A stretch of 64,000 nt of DNA from Williamsia sp. 1135 (GCF_002095395.1 NZ_MJEI01000089.1:25707-89706); one strand, 5' to 3'. Numbered from the stretch's first letter, positions 35,208 to 45,364 are shown. Notes: a model not told the origin generated them from the sequence alone. Translations and numbers: made by a program.

Positions 35208-36484
35208 ACGCGCACAACGACTTCGATCCGTTCACGGCGCTGACCATCGGGGACGTCCCGGTGGCCCCCGACGCCGACTTCGCGCGCCGACTGCGCACCC
35301 GCCTCGAACGCGGCCTCGACCTACCCGAAGGAGTCACCATGACCACCGATGCACTACCCGAAACCTCCGCTGCTGCAACCTCGGTGGTGGTCGAGCGCCC
35401 CGGCGCTCTGCCATACCTCACCGTCGCGGATCCAGCCGCCGCGATCGACTGGTACGTGGCCAACCTCGGAGCCGACCTGCGCGGCGAACCCATTCTCATG
35501 GACGACGGCAGCATTGGGCACGCCGAGCTGCTCATCGGCGGCGGCGTGATCTACCTGGCGGGCGAGTTCGCCGAATTGGGACTCAAAGGACCAGCACCAC
35601 AGTCTGTCTCGGTATCGCTGATGCTCCCCGTTCCCGATACCGACTCCGCACTGCGCGCCGCTCGCGACGGCGGTGCCGAGGTCCAGCGCGAACCGTACGA
35701 CGCCCACGACACCCGCACCGGCGTCATAATCGACCCCTTCGGTCACCGGTGGATGCTGACCGGACCGGTCGCTGCGTCGACGGGTTCGCCCGAACAGATC
35801 CGCCGCGGCGACCTCGGATACTGCTCGCTGTGGACCGCAGACGTGGATCGGGCCGCGGCCTTCTACGGGTCGGTGCTCGGTTGGCAGTTCGACGCTGCCA
35901 CCGGGCAGGTCACCAACCTCTCCCAACGGCTCGGGATCTACGGGGTCCAGAGCGACCAGGGAATGCTGTGCGCCTACGCCGTCGACGACATCGACCAGGC
36001 TCGTGCCGACATCATTGCGGCCGGCGGAGCACCGAATGAGCTGCAGCAGTTCCCTTTCGGGGATCTATTGGACGCCGTCGACAATCAGGGAGTCTCCTTC
36101 GCGGTGTACCGGCCCACAGGTGACGATCCTCGTCCCTCTCTCAATGCCACGGGCCACGGCGAGCTCACCTACATGACGCACTACACCCCTGACAGCGGAC
36201 TGCTGCGGGAGTTCTACGGCAGCGTTCTGGGATGGACCTTCAGCGGTGGGAGGATGGACGACGGCTGGGAGGTCGAGAACAACCATCCGATGACCGGTAT
36301 AGCCGGTGGCCAGGAAAGCTCTGCCGCGGTACCGATGTGGGTCGTCGACGACATCGAGGTAGCGGTGCAGCGGGTCCGGGACGGCGGTGGCACGGTGATC
36401 AACGGACCCGAACAGCAGTCCTACGCCATCTCCGCCGAATGCCTCGACGACCAAGGTGCCCACTTCTACCTCGGCCAGTATTAG
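35204..36484 (+). CDS. Triple VOC/glyoxalase-domain protein with anti-sigma-like N-terminal segment
   Basis: The 426-residue protein starts with a 45-residue arginine-rich segment (DPFTALTIGDVPVAPDADFARRLRTRLERGL, in part) that resembles short leaders of proteins coupled to ECF sigma genes. Three VOC domains follow: about 68-190 (LPYLTVADPAAAIDWYVANLG), 205-310 (GYCSLWTADVDRAAAFYGSVLG) and 317-424 (THYTPDSGLLREFYGSVLG). An internal ATG at 35339 (residue 46) has a perfect GAAGGAG five bases before it, so a second product beginning MTTDALPE is likely. Domains 2 and 3 resemble each other most. Metal ligands and substrate are not clear; toxin resistance or sensing is possible. Confidence 0.85.
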   Translation: MNAHNDFDPFTALTIGDVPVAPDADFARRLRTRLERGLDLPEGVTMTTDALPETSAAATSVVVERPGALPYLTVADPAAAIDWYVANLGADLRGEPILMDDGSIGHAELLIGGGVIYLAGEFAELGLKGPAPQSVSVSLMLPVPDTDSALRAARDGGAEVQREPYDAHDTRTGVIIDPFGHRWMLTGPVAASTGSPEQIRRGDLGYCSLWTADVDRAAAFYGSVLGWQFDAATGQVTNLSQRLGIYGVQSDQGMLCAYAVDDIDQARADIIAAGGAPNELQQFPFGDLLDAVDNQGVSFAVYRPTGDDPRPSLNATGHGELTYMTHYTPDSGLLREFYGSVLGWTFSGGRMDDGWEVENNHPMTGIAGGQESSAAVPMWVVDDIEVAVQRVRDGGGTVINGPEQQSYAISAECLDDQGAHFYLGQY

Positions 36485-36490
36485 CAACCC

Positions 36491-36553
36491 CGATGATGGG
36501 GCCTTTTGGCGAGCATTTCCCCAGGTGGGGACCGCCAAAAGGCCCCATCATCG
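36491..36553. terminator. 20-bp stem terminator between convergent genes
   Basis: Perfect arms 36491-36510 and 36534-36553 enclose a 23-base loop that itself contains TCCCC-AGGT-GGGGA. The structure begins 7 bp after the triple-VOC stop and ends 5 bp before the aminopeptidase stop. Confidence 0.75.
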
Positions 36554-36557
36554 GCGG

Positions 36558-37829
36558 TTACGGGGTGAGGAATGCGGCGAGGGCTGCTGCGTACATGCCG
36601 ACGTCATGGCTTCCCATAAGCTCGCGAGCACTGTGCATCGCGAGTTGTGGGGCCCCGACATCGACCGTGCTCAGTCCGGTGCGGGTCGCGGTGATGGGTC
36701 CGATGGTGGAACCACACGGCAGATCCGCCCGATGGACGTAGCGCTGCAACGGAACTCCGGCTTTGTCAGCGGCGTCCGCGAACAACGCCTCCCCCACGGC
36801 GTCACTGGCGTAACGCAGATTCTGGTTCACCTTGAGCACCGGGCCACCGTTGATCGCGATCTGGTGCGCGGGTTCGTGCCGCTCTGGGTAGTTCGGATGC
36901 GTCGCGTGGGCCATGTCTCCCGACGCACACGCACTCATGGACATCGACCGGAAGTAGTCTTCGCGACTTCCACCCGCTGCCAACACGATTCGTTCGAGCA
37001 CCGTAGCGAGTAGATCTGAGGCGGCGCCGCGATCCGAACCGCTGCCCACCTCTTCGTGGTCGAACAGCGCCAGTACGGGGATCGCCGGTCCGAGTCCTGC
37101 CTCGACCGCGTCGAGGAGCGCCCGGGTGCCCGCGTAGCACGTACCCTGGTTGTCGAGTCGTGGCGCGCTGATCAGGTCACCTTCGACTCCGACGACGCGA
37201 CTCGGCGCCAGGTCGTGGGTCATCAGTTCCCAGCCGAGCACCTGGTCCACCGAGACATCTGCCTGCGCAGCAATCCATTCCAGGAACTTCGGGCCCTTGT
37301 CACCGACACCCCAGATGGCGTTGACATGCCGCTGCGGATCGAGTGAGACCCCACCGCGATCTTCGGACAGATGGATCGCGAGCTGGGGCACCCGCAGAAC
37401 CGGCTCGTCGATGCGAATCAGCTCCTGACGCAGTCCATCCGGCTCGCGGATGGCGATCCGTCCGGAGATGCCCAGGTCGCGGTCGAGCCATGAATTGAGC
37501 CACGCGCCGCCGTACTTCTCGAGCCCGACCATCGACAGTCCCGCCGAGCGCAGTTCAGGATGCTGCTTGACCCGCAGATTGGGGCTGTCGGTGTGACCGC
37601 CGATGATGCGGAAACTCCGGCCGTGCCCGCTGCTGTCCCAGGCGACGATGGACCCGCCGCGGATCACATAGTGCCGGCCCGGGGTCGACGGCCACTGGTG
37701 GCCTTCACTCAGCTCACGAAAACCCGCCGCCTCCAAAAGCTTCGCGACGCTCTCGCACACATGGAAAGGCGACGGCGACGCGTCGACGAAGGAGCAGAGC
37801 CCGGCTGCGGTGGCCGTGGTGGTCAACAT
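36558..37829 (-). CDS. M18-family aminopeptidase
   Basis: The 423-residue zinc aminopeptidase carries the M18 metal-binding motifs in order: [12 protein letters not shown] (about 77-88), [25 protein letters not shown] and a final [11 protein letters not shown] near the C terminus. [22 protein letters not shown] is also characteristic. It releases N-terminal residues, often acidic, from peptides in the cytosol. The mycobacterial equivalent is annotated pepC. It starts 7 bp after purQ stops, so it is probably transcribed with the pur genes. Length is typical for bacterial M18 enzymes. Confidence 0.93.
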   Translation of the reverse strand: MLTTTATAAGLCSFVDASPSPFHVCESVAKLLEAAGFRELSEGHQWPSTPGRHYVIRGGSIVAWDSSGHGRSFRIIGGHTDSPNLRVKQHPELRSAGLSMVGLEKYGGAWLNSWLDRDLGISGRIAIREPDGLRQELIRIDEPVLRVPQLAIHLSEDRGGVSLDPQRHVNAIWGVGDKGPKFLEWIAAQADVSVDQVLGWELMTHDLAPSRVVGVEGDLISAPRLDNQGTCYAGTRALLDAVEAGLGPAIPVLALFDHEEVGSGSDRGAASDLLATVLERIVLAAGGSREDYFRSMSMSACASGDMAHATHPNYPERHEPAHQIAINGGPVLKVNQNLRYASDAVGEALFADAADKAGVPLQRYVHRADLPCGSTIGPITATRTGLSTVDVGAPQLAMHSARELMGSHDVGMYAAALAAFLTP

Positions 37830-37836
37830 GAAGTAC

Positions 37837-38520
37837 TCAGGCCGAGGCCAGTACCGCGTCGAGCGCCGAGTAGAACAGGCCGAGTCCGTCGTCGCTCGGG
37901 CCGGTCAATGCTTCGGTCGCGTGTTCGGGATGCGGCATCAGGCCGACGACTTTGCCGTTGGCGCTGGAGATTCCGGCGATCGAACGCATCGATCCGTTCG
38001 GGTTGTCGCCCGCGTAGCGGAACACCACCCGACCTTCACCCTCGAGCTCGTCGAGAACGTCTTCAGAGGCGACGAACCGACCTTCGCCTGACTTCAGGGG
38101 GATGAGAATCTCGGCACCGGGCTCGAAGCGACTGCTCCACGCCGAGGTGGTCGAGTCGACCCGCAGCCACTGATCACGGCACAGGAAGTGCAGACCCTCG
38201 TTCCGGGTGAGCGCACCGGGGAGCAAACCTGCCTCGCAGAGCACCTGAAAGCCGTTGCAGATACCGAGGATCGGCATCCCCTTCCCCGCGGCTTCGACGA
38301 GGGCACCCATCACGGGCGCAAAACGGGCGATGGCGCCGGCCCTGAGGTAATCACCATAAGAGAACCCACCGGGCACCACCACGGCGTCGACCCCTTGGAG
38401 GTCGCCATCGCCGTGCCAGAGTTCTACCGCCTGGGCCCCGGCGAGCCGGACGGCCCGCGAGGCATCGACATCGTCGAGCGTGCCGGGAAAGGTGATGACA
38501 CCGATACGGGCCTTGCTCAC
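37837..38520 (-). CDS. purQ: PurQ, FGAM synthase glutaminase subunit
   Basis: The 227-residue class I glutamine amidotransferase delivers ammonia to PurL in the fourth step of purine synthesis. The oxyanion region is [15 protein letters not shown], the nucleophile Cys is in [17 protein letters not shown], and the His-Glu pair is in [10 protein letters not shown] near the C terminus. It starts with GTG overlapping the purS stop as GTGA. purL is not next to it and is not in the window. Confidence 0.95.
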   Translation of the reverse strand: MSKARIGVITFPGTLDDVDASRAVRLAGAQAVELWHGDGDLQGVDAVVVPGGFSYGDYLRAGAIARFAPVMGALVEAAGKGMPILGICNGFQVLCEAGLLPGALTRNEGLHFLCRDQWLRVDSTTSAWSSRFEPGAEILIPLKSGEGRFVASEDVLDELEGEGRVVFRYAGDNPNGSMRSIAGISSANGKVVGLMPHPEHATEALTGPSDDGLGLFYSALDAVLASA

Positions 38521-38765
38521 GATGCGGGGCTCTCGACGCGGGTGACCGAGTACTCCTCGATGACGGTGTTCGCGAGAAGCTCGGCCGCGATGCGGTCGAG
38601 GGCCTCATCGCTCACCGAGTCATCGACTTCGAGTTCGAAGCGCTTGCCCTGACGTACGTCGGCGATGCCTCCGAATCCCAGCCGGCCCAGCGCACCACTG
38701 ATGGCCTGCCCCTGCGGATCCAGGATCTCTGCTTTGGGCATGACGTCCACTACCACTCGAGCCAC
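38517..38765 (-). CDS. purS: PurS, FGAM synthase small subunit
   Basis: The 82-residue protein bridges PurQ and PurL in the three-part FGAM synthase. It contains [21 protein letters not shown] and [14 protein letters not shown], both typical. An in-frame ATG at 38780 would add five residues, but that ATG lies within ATGAGGAG, which serves as the ribosome site for the GTG at 38765. The GTG start also gives the usual PurS N terminus. GTGA overlap with purQ follows. Confidence 0.92.
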   Translation of the reverse strand: MARVVVDVMPKAEILDPQGQAISGALGRLGFGGIADVRQGKRFELEVDDSVSDEALDRIAAELLANTVIEEYSVTRVESPAS

Positions 38766-38861
38766 TTCGGCGCTCCTCATTCAGCTGGGGTTTGCAGCCG
38801 TCACTCTACCGGCAAACTCCGGGTGGCCCGTTCGCGACCGGCGCCGGCCGCTGGAGAGCCC

Positions 38862-39581
38862 TCAGGCGGCTCTGCGCAGCGACATCGACGCCGGACCCCG
38901 TTGGGTCAGCGCCCGATAGGTCAGCGGCTCCGCGCCGTGGAGCAGGGCCAGATCGATGCAGTCGAGAACTGCCTTACCGGCGACCGACCCATCGAGGTGC
39001 TTCGCTGCCACCGACAGTCGCACCACCCCACCGCGGCGGGCGATGCGGACAGTGTTCGCGACCAACAGACGACACCACCACGGCTCGGCCGGGAACCCAT
39101 CGCCCACGCCGACAACCCGTGCCCGGCTCTGGGTGCCGTTGACCACGTTGTCGATGCTCGTCGACCCCAGGTTCGTCCGGAACCCGCGGGTCGGCATCGC
39201 CGCCCGTGCGCCGGGGGACGCATTCCATCGGGGAGCAGCGAAGATACGGGTTCGCAGACCACTGTGTTCGAGAACGCGATCGGCTGCAAGCAGCCGGAGC
39301 CCGGCCTCGTGCGCACCGAGTTCGGCGAACTCCGCGCGGCGTTTGCGGCTCGGGACCTGGTTGTAGCCGTGCAGGACGATGGCGTCGTCGCCTGCCCGTC
39401 GCTCGCGCAGCCAGTCACACGTCCGGTCGTCCTCGGCCAGGCGGTAGCCGCCCTTGAGCCGTGGCGCGACCAGATAGGACAGCGGCACCGAACGCTCCGA
39501 CAGTCGGGTTGCGAAGGCCTGCACCTGGGGAAGCGTTTCTGCGCGGATCCCTGACACCGATACGACCAGTTGACCTGCCAT
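38862..39581 (-). CDS. DUF2334-type polysaccharide deacetylase-like protein
   Basis: The 239-residue protein starts MAGQLVVSVSGIRAETLPQV and has the barrel-type pattern of DUF2334 proteins, distant relatives of carbohydrate deacetylases: VPLSYLVAPRLKG, DAIVLHGYNQ (the usual HGY metal-binding spot), FAAPRWNASPGAR and VVRLSVAAKHLDGSV. In many DUF2334 members the first motif is DVD; here it reads SVSGIR, so catalysis may be impaired. It is 96 bp upstream of purS on the same strand and may share a message. No signal peptide is seen. Function unknown. Confidence 0.8.
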   Translation of the reverse strand: MAGQLVVSVSGIRAETLPQVQAFATRLSERSVPLSYLVAPRLKGGYRLAEDDRTCDWLRERRAGDDAIVLHGYNQVPSRKRRAEFAELGAHEAGLRLLAADRVLEHSGLRTRIFAAPRWNASPGARAAMPTRGFRTNLGSTSIDNVVNGTQSRARVVGVGDGFPAEPWWCRLLVANTVRIARRGGVVRLSVAAKHLDGSVAGKAVLDCIDLALLHGAEPLTYRALTQRGPASMSLRRAA

Positions 39582-39692
39582 GGCGCCCAGTATTGCGACG
39601 TCAGGTGGTCATTCGGTTGCGTCCGAGTGGACAACACCCGAAATCACGCGGTCGATCGCCCACGGACCCCGGCCCCCTGCGCGCCGGCTGCT

Positions 39693-40178
39693 CTAGCCCA
39701 GCACCTTCTCGATGGCACCGACGACCTCGGCCGAATCCGGTTCCGTGCGCGGGCGGAACCGGCCCACCACGGCGCCGTCCGCGTCGAGCAGGAACTTCTC
39801 GAAGTTCCACTGGATATCCCCCGCTGCCCCCTCGGCGTCCTCCGCCTGGGTCAGCTCGGCGTAGAGCGGGTGGCGATCGGCGCCGTTGACGTCGGTCTTC
39901 TCCAGCAGCGGGAAGGTGACGCCGTACGTGGCGGAGCAGAACGTCTCGATCTCCTCGGCGGTGCCGGGCTCCTGACCCATGAACTGGTTGCAGGGCACGC
40001 CCACAACGGTCAGCCCACGGTCGCGGTAGTCCTTGGCAAGCTTTTCGAGACCGGCATATTGCGGGGTCAAGCCACACTTGCTGGCGACGTTGACCACCAG
40101 CACGGGTCCGGTGAACGCAGCGAGGCTCGTCGATTCTCCCGAGAGGGTGCGGAGCGGGATGTTCTTGGTTTCGGTCAT
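39693..40178 (-). CDS. Glutathione peroxidase-like thiol peroxidase
   Basis: The 161-residue protein has VNVASKCGLTPQY with the peroxidatic Cys near residue 36, VPCNQFMGQEPGT with the resolving region, and IQWNFEKFLLDADG with the conserved Trp-Asn-Phe. Having a second Cys in VPCNQF rather than selenocysteine suggests thioredoxin-dependent activity, as in bacterial GPx enzymes. Actinobacteria of this group lack glutathione, so the name reflects fold only. It is cytosolic and stands alone between two gene groups. Confidence 0.93.
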   Translation of the reverse strand: MTETKNIPLRTLSGESTSLAAFTGPVLVVNVASKCGLTPQYAGLEKLAKDYRDRGLTVVGVPCNQFMGQEPGTAEEIETFCSATYGVTFPLLEKTDVNGADRHPLYAELTQAEDAEGAAGDIQWNFEKFLLDADGAVVGRFRPRTEPDSAEVVGAIEKVLG

Positions 40179-40278
40179 CTCCTCAGGCTACTGAGATCGC
40201 GCCGACCATCCCGTGATGTAACGGAAAACACATTACTTGCGGTGTCATCAATAGTTGCGTTGACGTTACTGTTGCCAA

Positions 40279-40794
40279 GTGTCATCAGATGTCGAGGTCG
40301 AGCAGACCTACCAAACCGTTCACGAGTTCCTGCTGAGGCTCTCGTGCGCCATCGATGTCGACGCCATGGACGACATCATCGACACCGAACTCGGCTTCAC
40401 CCACTTCAAGGCGCTGCTGATTCTCAGCAGGCACGGACGGGCGTTGTCGGTCAACGAACTGGCCGACGAACTCCACCTGTCGCTCGCTGCGGCCGGGCGC
40501 GCCGTCGACAAATTGGTTCATCTGGACCTGGTGTTGCGACGCGAAGACAGCCACGACCGCCGGATCAAGCGGGTTTCGCTCGCCGAGGCCGGCATCAAAG
40601 CAGTTGCGGTCAGCGTCAACCGGCGGGAAGATCTGATCCGCGAAGTGATCGCAAAACTGCCCGGAGACCTTCGGACAAACCTGCGCGACGCACTCCTGCC
40701 GATTCTGGCCGGCGACTACCTGAGCACATCGACGTGTTCTGAAGGCGCTTTGTTCACACAAGAACTCGAGTCGGCCTTGCCGGCTGCACAATAG
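40279..40794 (+). CDS. MarR-family regulator
   Basis: The 171-residue protein begins at GTG and shows a winged helix-turn-helix with LLILSRHGRALSVNELADEL, HLSLAAAGRAVDKLVHLDLV (recognition helix) and the wing RREDSHDRRIKRVSL. It lies 32 bp before an EmrB/QacA-type efflux gene on the same strand, the usual repressor-pump layout. The short AT-richer DNA in front (40200-40278) has GTAAC/GTTAC motifs that could be its operator. The ligand is unknown but is probably a substrate of the pump. Confidence 0.9.
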   Translation: MSSDVEVEQTYQTVHEFLLRLSCAIDVDAMDDIIDTELGFTHFKALLILSRHGRALSVNELADELHLSLAAAGRAVDKLVHLDLVLRREDSHDRRIKRVSLAEAGIKAVAVSVNRREDLIREVIAKLPGDLRTNLRDALLPILAGDYLSTSTCSEGALFTQELESALPAAQ

Positions 40795-40826
40795 ACGCTC
40801 TCTAAACGATTTCAGAAAGTAGCTTG

Positions 40827-42287
40827 ATGACTTCTCCCGAAACCACGAAGGACGCGAGCGACAAGCTCGATCCCGCCGTGATCAAGATCGCCATCGTCGT
40901 CGTACTCGGCGCGATCATGGCGATCCTCGACACCACTGTGGTGTCCGTGGCGCAGAACACCTTCCAGGCCGACTTCGACACCGACCAGGCAGGTGCCGCC
41001 TGGACGATCACCGGCTACACCCTGGCGCTCGCCGCCGTCATCCCGCTCTCCAGCTGGGCCGCAGCACGTTTCGGCACCAAGAACGTCTACCTGACCTCTC
41101 TGGTGCTGTTCGTACTGGGTTCCGTACTGTGTGCACTCGCCTGGGACATAACCTCTTTGACCGTCTTCCGCGTGTTGCAGGGTCTCGGTGGCGGCATGCT
41201 CATGCCCGTCGGCATGATGATCCTGACCAAGGCGGCAGGCCCGACCAAGATCGGTTCGGTCATGGCGGTACTCGGTATCCCCATGCTGCTCGGCCCGATC
41301 ATGGGTCCGATCATCGGCGGCGCCCTCATCGAATACGTGAGCTGGCACTGGATCTTCCTGATCAACGTACCGATCGGTGTCGCGGCCTTCATCTACGCAA
41401 TCATCATCCTGCCCGGTGAAAACGAATCAGCCCGGCCGAAATTCGACTTCATCGGCCTCCTCTTGCTGTCACCGGGCCTGGCGCTGTTCCTCTACGGCAT
41501 CACGCTGAGCACCGAACACGGAAGCTTCACCGACTATTCGGTCCTCATCACGGCCGGAATCGGACTCCTGTTGATGATCGGCTTCGTGTTCCACGCGCTG
41601 CGCACCACGAACCCGCTGCTCGACCTTCGGCTGTTCCGCAACAGCAAGCTCTCCATGGCGGTGATCACCATGGGGCTGTTCATGATCGCCTTCCTCGGTG
41701 CGGCCCTGCTGTTCCCGCAGTACTACATCGGCGTCCGCGGTGAGACGACCCTCATGACAGGCCTGCTGCTGGCCCCCCAGGGCATCGGCGCCATGTTGAC
41801 GATGCCGATGTCGGGCAAGCTCACCGACCGTCAGGGCCCCGGAAAGATCGTGATGGCCGGGATCGTGCTCATCACCATCGGTCTCAGCGCGTTCATCTTC
41901 CTCGGGCCGGATACCTCGTTCTGGTTGCTCAGCGCCGCGCTGTTCGTCCAGGGTCTCGGTATGGGCATGACCATGATGCCGATCATGTCTGCCGCCTTGG
42001 CCACTCTGTCCGACAAGCAGGTCCCCGATGGCTCGACCCTGATGAACGTCGTCCAGCAGGCAGCCGGCTCCGTCGGTACCGCCATCATCTCGGTGATCCT
42101 CGTGAACAACCTGCGGGGAGCCGAGGACCTCGGAGCGATGGCCGACGGTTTCGGCAAGACGTTCATCGTGACCACGGTGCTCATCGCGCTCTGCATCATC
42201 CCGGCGTTCTTCCTGCCGCGTAAGGCGGCTACCCGTAGCACCACCGACGCAGATGGCAAACCCGTCGCACCGGTGATGATGCACTAG
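40827..42287 (+). CDS. MFS efflux transporter, DHA2 family
   Basis: The 486-residue membrane protein has about 14 helices. Early motifs are MAILDTTVVSVAQNTF in helix 1 (the typical D-T-x-V of DHA2 drug exporters) and WTITGYTLALAAVIPLSSWAAARFG. Helix 5 holds the motif C-like LGIPMLLGPIMGPIIGGALI. A TTG precedes the ATG directly; I use the ATG at 40827. It is regulated in all likelihood by the MarR protein encoded just upstream. Export of toxic compounds by proton antiport is the expected activity. Confidence 0.92.
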   Translation: MTSPETTKDASDKLDPAVIKIAIVVVLGAIMAILDTTVVSVAQNTFQADFDTDQAGAAWTITGYTLALAAVIPLSSWAAARFGTKNVYLTSLVLFVLGSVLCALAWDITSLTVFRVLQGLGGGMLMPVGMMILTKAAGPTKIGSVMAVLGIPMLLGPIMGPIIGGALIEYVSWHWIFLINVPIGVAAFIYAIIILPGENESARPKFDFIGLLLLSPGLALFLYGITLSTEHGSFTDYSVLITAGIGLLLMIGFVFHALRTTNPLLDLRLFRNSKLSMAVITMGLFMIAFLGAALLFPQYYIGVRGETTLMTGLLLAPQGIGAMLTMPMSGKLTDRQGPGKIVMAGIVLITIGLSAFIFLGPDTSFWLLSAALFVQGLGMGMTMMPIMSAALATLSDKQVPDGSTLMNVVQQAAGSVGTAIISVILVNNLRGAEDLGAMADGFGKTFIVTTVLIALCIIPAFFLPRKAATRSTTDADGKPVAPVMMH

Positions 42288-42308
42288 TCGCACAGCCAGA
42301 CACACGAG

Positions 42309-42341
42309 CAACGCCCGTCCGGAAGATCCGGACGGGCGTTG
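42309..42341. terminator. Terminator between MFS gene and ptrB
   Basis: A perfect 15-bp stem, arms CAACGCCCGTCCGGA (42309-42323) and its complement (42327-42341), has a 3-base loop, and flanking ACGA/TCGT can extend it past a bulge. It sits between convergent genes. Confidence 0.8.
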
Positions 42342-42359
42342 TCGTTTCGAGCGCTTCCC

Positions 42360-44474
42360 TCAGATCGCGCCGGTCTGCCGCAAGACCCAGGCGTACTCGA
42401 AAGCGACTTCCTCCCACTGCTTGTAACGACCGCTGACCCCGCCGTGGCCGGCCTTCATCTCGGTCTTCAGCAGGATGGGCGCGTCACCGGTGGTGTTGTC
42501 CTGCAATCGAGCCACCCACTTCGCGGCCTCGGTGTACATGACGCGGGTGTCGTTGAGCGAGGTGATGGCCAAGATCTCCGGGTACGCCTTCGCCTCGACG
42601 TTCTCGTACGGTGAGTACGAGCGCATGTAGTCGTAGACCTCTTTGTCGGCCAGCGGATTACCCCACTCGTCCCACTCGATGACGGTCAGCGGCAACGAGG
42701 GATCGAGGATCGAGGTCAGCGGGTCCACGAACGGCACCACGGCCAGGATTCCGTTGAACAACTCCGGTGCAAGGTTCGCGACCGCGCCGATCAGCAGTCC
42801 ACCCGCACTGCCACCCTCGCCCACCAGGTGCTCCGGATCGGTGACCCCCGTATCGATCAGATGCCTAGCCGCCGAGACGAAGTCGGTGAAGGTGTTCTTC
42901 TTCGTCAACGTCTTGCCGGTGTCGTACCAGTGCCTGCCCATCTCACCGCCACCGCGGATGTGGGCGATCACGAACACGACACCCCGATCGAGGAGCGACA
43001 ATCGGGAGATCGAGAACCCGGGATCGTTGCTCGACTCATAGGAGCCGTAGCCGTAGAGCAGAGTCGGCGCCGGGCCCGCGGACTCCCCGCGCCTGCGGAT
43101 CACCGACAGTGGGATCTTGGTCCCGTCGGCGGCGGTGGCCCAATCCCGATGCTGCTCATAGTTGGACGGGTCGTAGTCACCGAGCACCGTCTGACGCTTG
43201 AGCAGGATGCGCTCGTCGGTCGCGACGTCGAGGTCGAAGACCTCTGTCGGGTTGATGAAGCTGGTATAGCCGATCCGCAGGCGCGGGGCCGCCCATTCCG
43301 GATTGGCACCCAGGCCGGCGGAGTACAGCTCTTCGTCGAAGGCGACCTCCGCGAACTCGACGTCACCCTTGCCGAGCCGGGCGATCGACAGGCGCGGCAG
43401 CGCCTCGCGCCGATAGCTCAGGACGAGTTGTCCGGCGAACGCGTCGACGTCCTCGATCCGCACGGCGCTGTCGTGCGGGACCAGCACACGCGTGTCGGTC
43501 GGGTCGGCCACCGGGGCGTCGAGCAGCTCGAAGTTCTCGGCGTTCTTGTTGTGCAGGATCAGGAATCGGTCCTGGCCGTCGATGACCGCGTGTTCGACGC
43601 CGTACTCGACGCCTTCTTCACGCGGCCAGACGATCTCGAACTCACCGGTGGGGTTCGCGGCGTCGAGAACCCGGACTTCGGAGGTGATCTTCGACCCCAG
43701 AGAGATCATCAGGTACTTGTCGCTGCGGGTACCCCCGATACCGACCCAGTACTGCTCGTCGGGTTCGTGGAACACCTTGACGTCGGGGGTACCGGCGCCG
43801 AGGTCGTGGCGCCAGACGGTATCGGGACGCCACGCCTCGTCCACCGTCTGATAGAACACGTGGTTGCCGTCCAGCGACCAGAGTGCGCCTGGTGCGGTGT
43901 CGGCGATCTCGTCGGCCAGCAGCTCGCCGGTCCCGAGGTTCTTGAACCGCATGGTGTATCGCTCGTTGCCGGTCGCGTCGACGCTGTAGGCGAGCAGCGT
44001 GCCGTCTTCACTGACCGACAGCGCACCGAGACTGAAGAAGTCGGTGCCCTCGGCCTCGGCATTGGAGTCGAGCAGGATTTCCTCGCCGGGCACCTCCTGC
44101 CCCGGCTCGACCTTCGGCGGGGTCCAGTCATCCGGGTCGACGATCGGGCAGCGGGCGTGCAGCGGATACTGCTTGCCCTCTTCGGTGCGGGCGTAGTACC
44201 AGAATTGTCCACGGCGGGTGGGTACCGACATGTCGGTTTCCTGTGTGCGACTCTTGATCTCGCCGAAGATGTCATCACGCAGGCCGGCGAGGTCCGCGGT
44301 GTGCGCCGCCGTGTGGTCGTTCTGCTGTTCGAGGAAATCGATGACCTCGGGATCTTCCTTGTCCCGCAACCACTCGTAGTGATCGATCACCGTCTCACCG
44401 TGATGGGTGCGTTCGAACGGAATCTTCTTCGCGGCGGGCGGCGTGGCGCCGGGGGCCTGCGAGGTGTCTGTCAC
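42360..44474 (-). CDS. ptrB: Oligopeptidase B (S9A prolyl oligopeptidase family)
   Basis: The 704-residue serine peptidase has an N-terminal cap and seven-bladed propeller (about 80-430) and a C-terminal alpha/beta hydrolase part. Catalytic residues are visible: Ser in [13 protein letters not shown], Asp in [12 protein letters not shown] and His in [29 protein letters not shown] and the acidic cluster [10 protein letters not shown] point to oligopeptidase B, which cuts after basic residues of short peptides. It is coupled to purC by an ATGA overlap, the same gene pairing seen around ptrBa/b in mycobacteria. Cytosolic. Confidence 0.92.
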   Translation of the reverse strand: MTDTSQAPGATPPAAKKIPFERTHHGETVIDHYEWLRDKEDPEVIDFLEQQNDHTAAHTADLAGLRDDIFGEIKSRTQETDMSVPTRRGQFWYYARTEEGKQYPLHARCPIVDPDDWTPPKVEPGQEVPGEEILLDSNAEAEGTDFFSLGALSVSEDGTLLAYSVDATGNERYTMRFKNLGTGELLADEIADTAPGALWSLDGNHVFYQTVDEAWRPDTVWRHDLGAGTPDVKVFHEPDEQYWVGIGGTRSDKYLMISLGSKITSEVRVLDAANPTGEFEIVWPREEGVEYGVEHAVIDGQDRFLILHNKNAENFELLDAPVADPTDTRVLVPHDSAVRIEDVDAFAGQLVLSYRREALPRLSIARLGKGDVEFAEVAFDEELYSAGLGANPEWAAPRLRIGYTSFINPTEVFDLDVATDERILLKRQTVLGDYDPSNYEQHRDWATAADGTKIPLSVIRRRGESAGPAPTLLYGYGSYESSNDPGFSISRLSLLDRGVVFVIAHIRGGGEMGRHWYDTGKTLTKKNTFTDFVSAARHLIDTGVTDPEHLVGEGGSAGGLLIGAVANLAPELFNGILAVVPFVDPLTSILDPSLPLTVIEWDEWGNPLADKEVYDYMRSYSPYENVEAKAYPEILAITSLNDTRVMYTEAAKWVARLQDNTTGDAPILLKTEMKAGHGGVSGRYKQWEEVAFEYAWVLRQTGAI

Positions 44475-45364
44475 TGTTCTCCCTTCGGCCAGTCATCGAA
44501 TGACAGGCCTGAAATACGTTCATACGCTTCGATATATCGATCACGGGTGCGCTGCGCGACGTCGTCGGGCAGCGGAGGGGGCGGATTGTCGGCGGCGCGA
44601 TCCCAGCCCGACTCCGGACTGGTCAGCCAATTCCGGACGATCTGCTTGTCGAAGCTCGGTTGCACCAGTCCCGGACGGTAGGTGTCGATGTCCCAGTACC
44701 TCGAGCTGTCCGGGGTGAGTACCTCGTCGGCGAGGACCACCGTGCCGTCGTCGTCCAATCCGAACTCGAACTTCGTGTCGGCGAGGATGATTCCTCTACC
44801 CGCCGCGAGGTCCGAGCCGCGCGAGTAGATGTCGAGGGTCAGCTCCCGAAGTTTGGTCGCCAGCGTGTCGCCGACGGTCGCCACGACCGCCTCGAAGCTG
44901 ACGTTCTCATCGTGCGATCCGAGATCGGCCTTTGTGGCCGGGGTGAAGATCGGCTCCGGAAGTCTGCTCGACTCTTCGAGTCCGGGCGGCAGTTCGATCC
45001 CACAGACCGATCCGGTCGCGACGTAGTCGAGCAGACCCGAACCGGTGAGGTAACCGCGTGCCACACACTCGACGGGCAACATGTCGAGCTTCTTGACCAC
45101 CAGCGCGCGGCCCACGAGCTCGGCGGGGATCCGCGGGTCCAGCTCGTCGCCCGCAAGATGATGGGGGACCCCGAGCGCTCCGAAATAGAAGACGCTCATC
45201 GCCGTCAGCACGCGCCCCTTGTCGGGTATCGGCGTGGACAGGATGTGGTCGAACGCGGAGATCCGGTCCGACGCCACCATCAGCATCGTCGTGTCGTCGA
45301 TCGAATAGAGATCACGAACCTTGCCGGCCGCGAGGTGTTCGTAGGATTCCAGGCTCGGACGCAT
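44471..45364 (-). CDS. purC: PurC, SAICAR synthetase
   Basis: This 297-residue enzyme joins CAIR and aspartate in purine synthesis using ATP. It contains [14 protein letters not shown] near residue 11, [16 protein letters not shown], and [16 protein letters not shown] plus [10 protein letters not shown] near the C-terminal half, all hallmark PurC segments. Length matches the longer actinobacterial/eukaryotic form. It begins with ATG about 43 bp downstream of a DUF1304 gene and ends with an ATGA overlap into ptrB. Confidence 0.96.
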   Translation of the reverse strand: MRPSLESYEHLAAGKVRDLYSIDDTTMLMVASDRISAFDHILSTPIPDKGRVLTAMSVFYFGALGVPHHLAGDELDPRIPAELVGRALVVKKLDMLPVECVARGYLTGSGLLDYVATGSVCGIELPPGLEESSRLPEPIFTPATKADLGSHDENVSFEAVVATVGDTLATKLRELTLDIYSRGSDLAAGRGIILADTKFEFGLDDDGTVVLADEVLTPDSSRYWDIDTYRPGLVQPSFDKQIVRNWLTSPESGWDRAADNPPPPLPDDVAQRTRDRYIEAYERISGLSFDDWPKGEQ

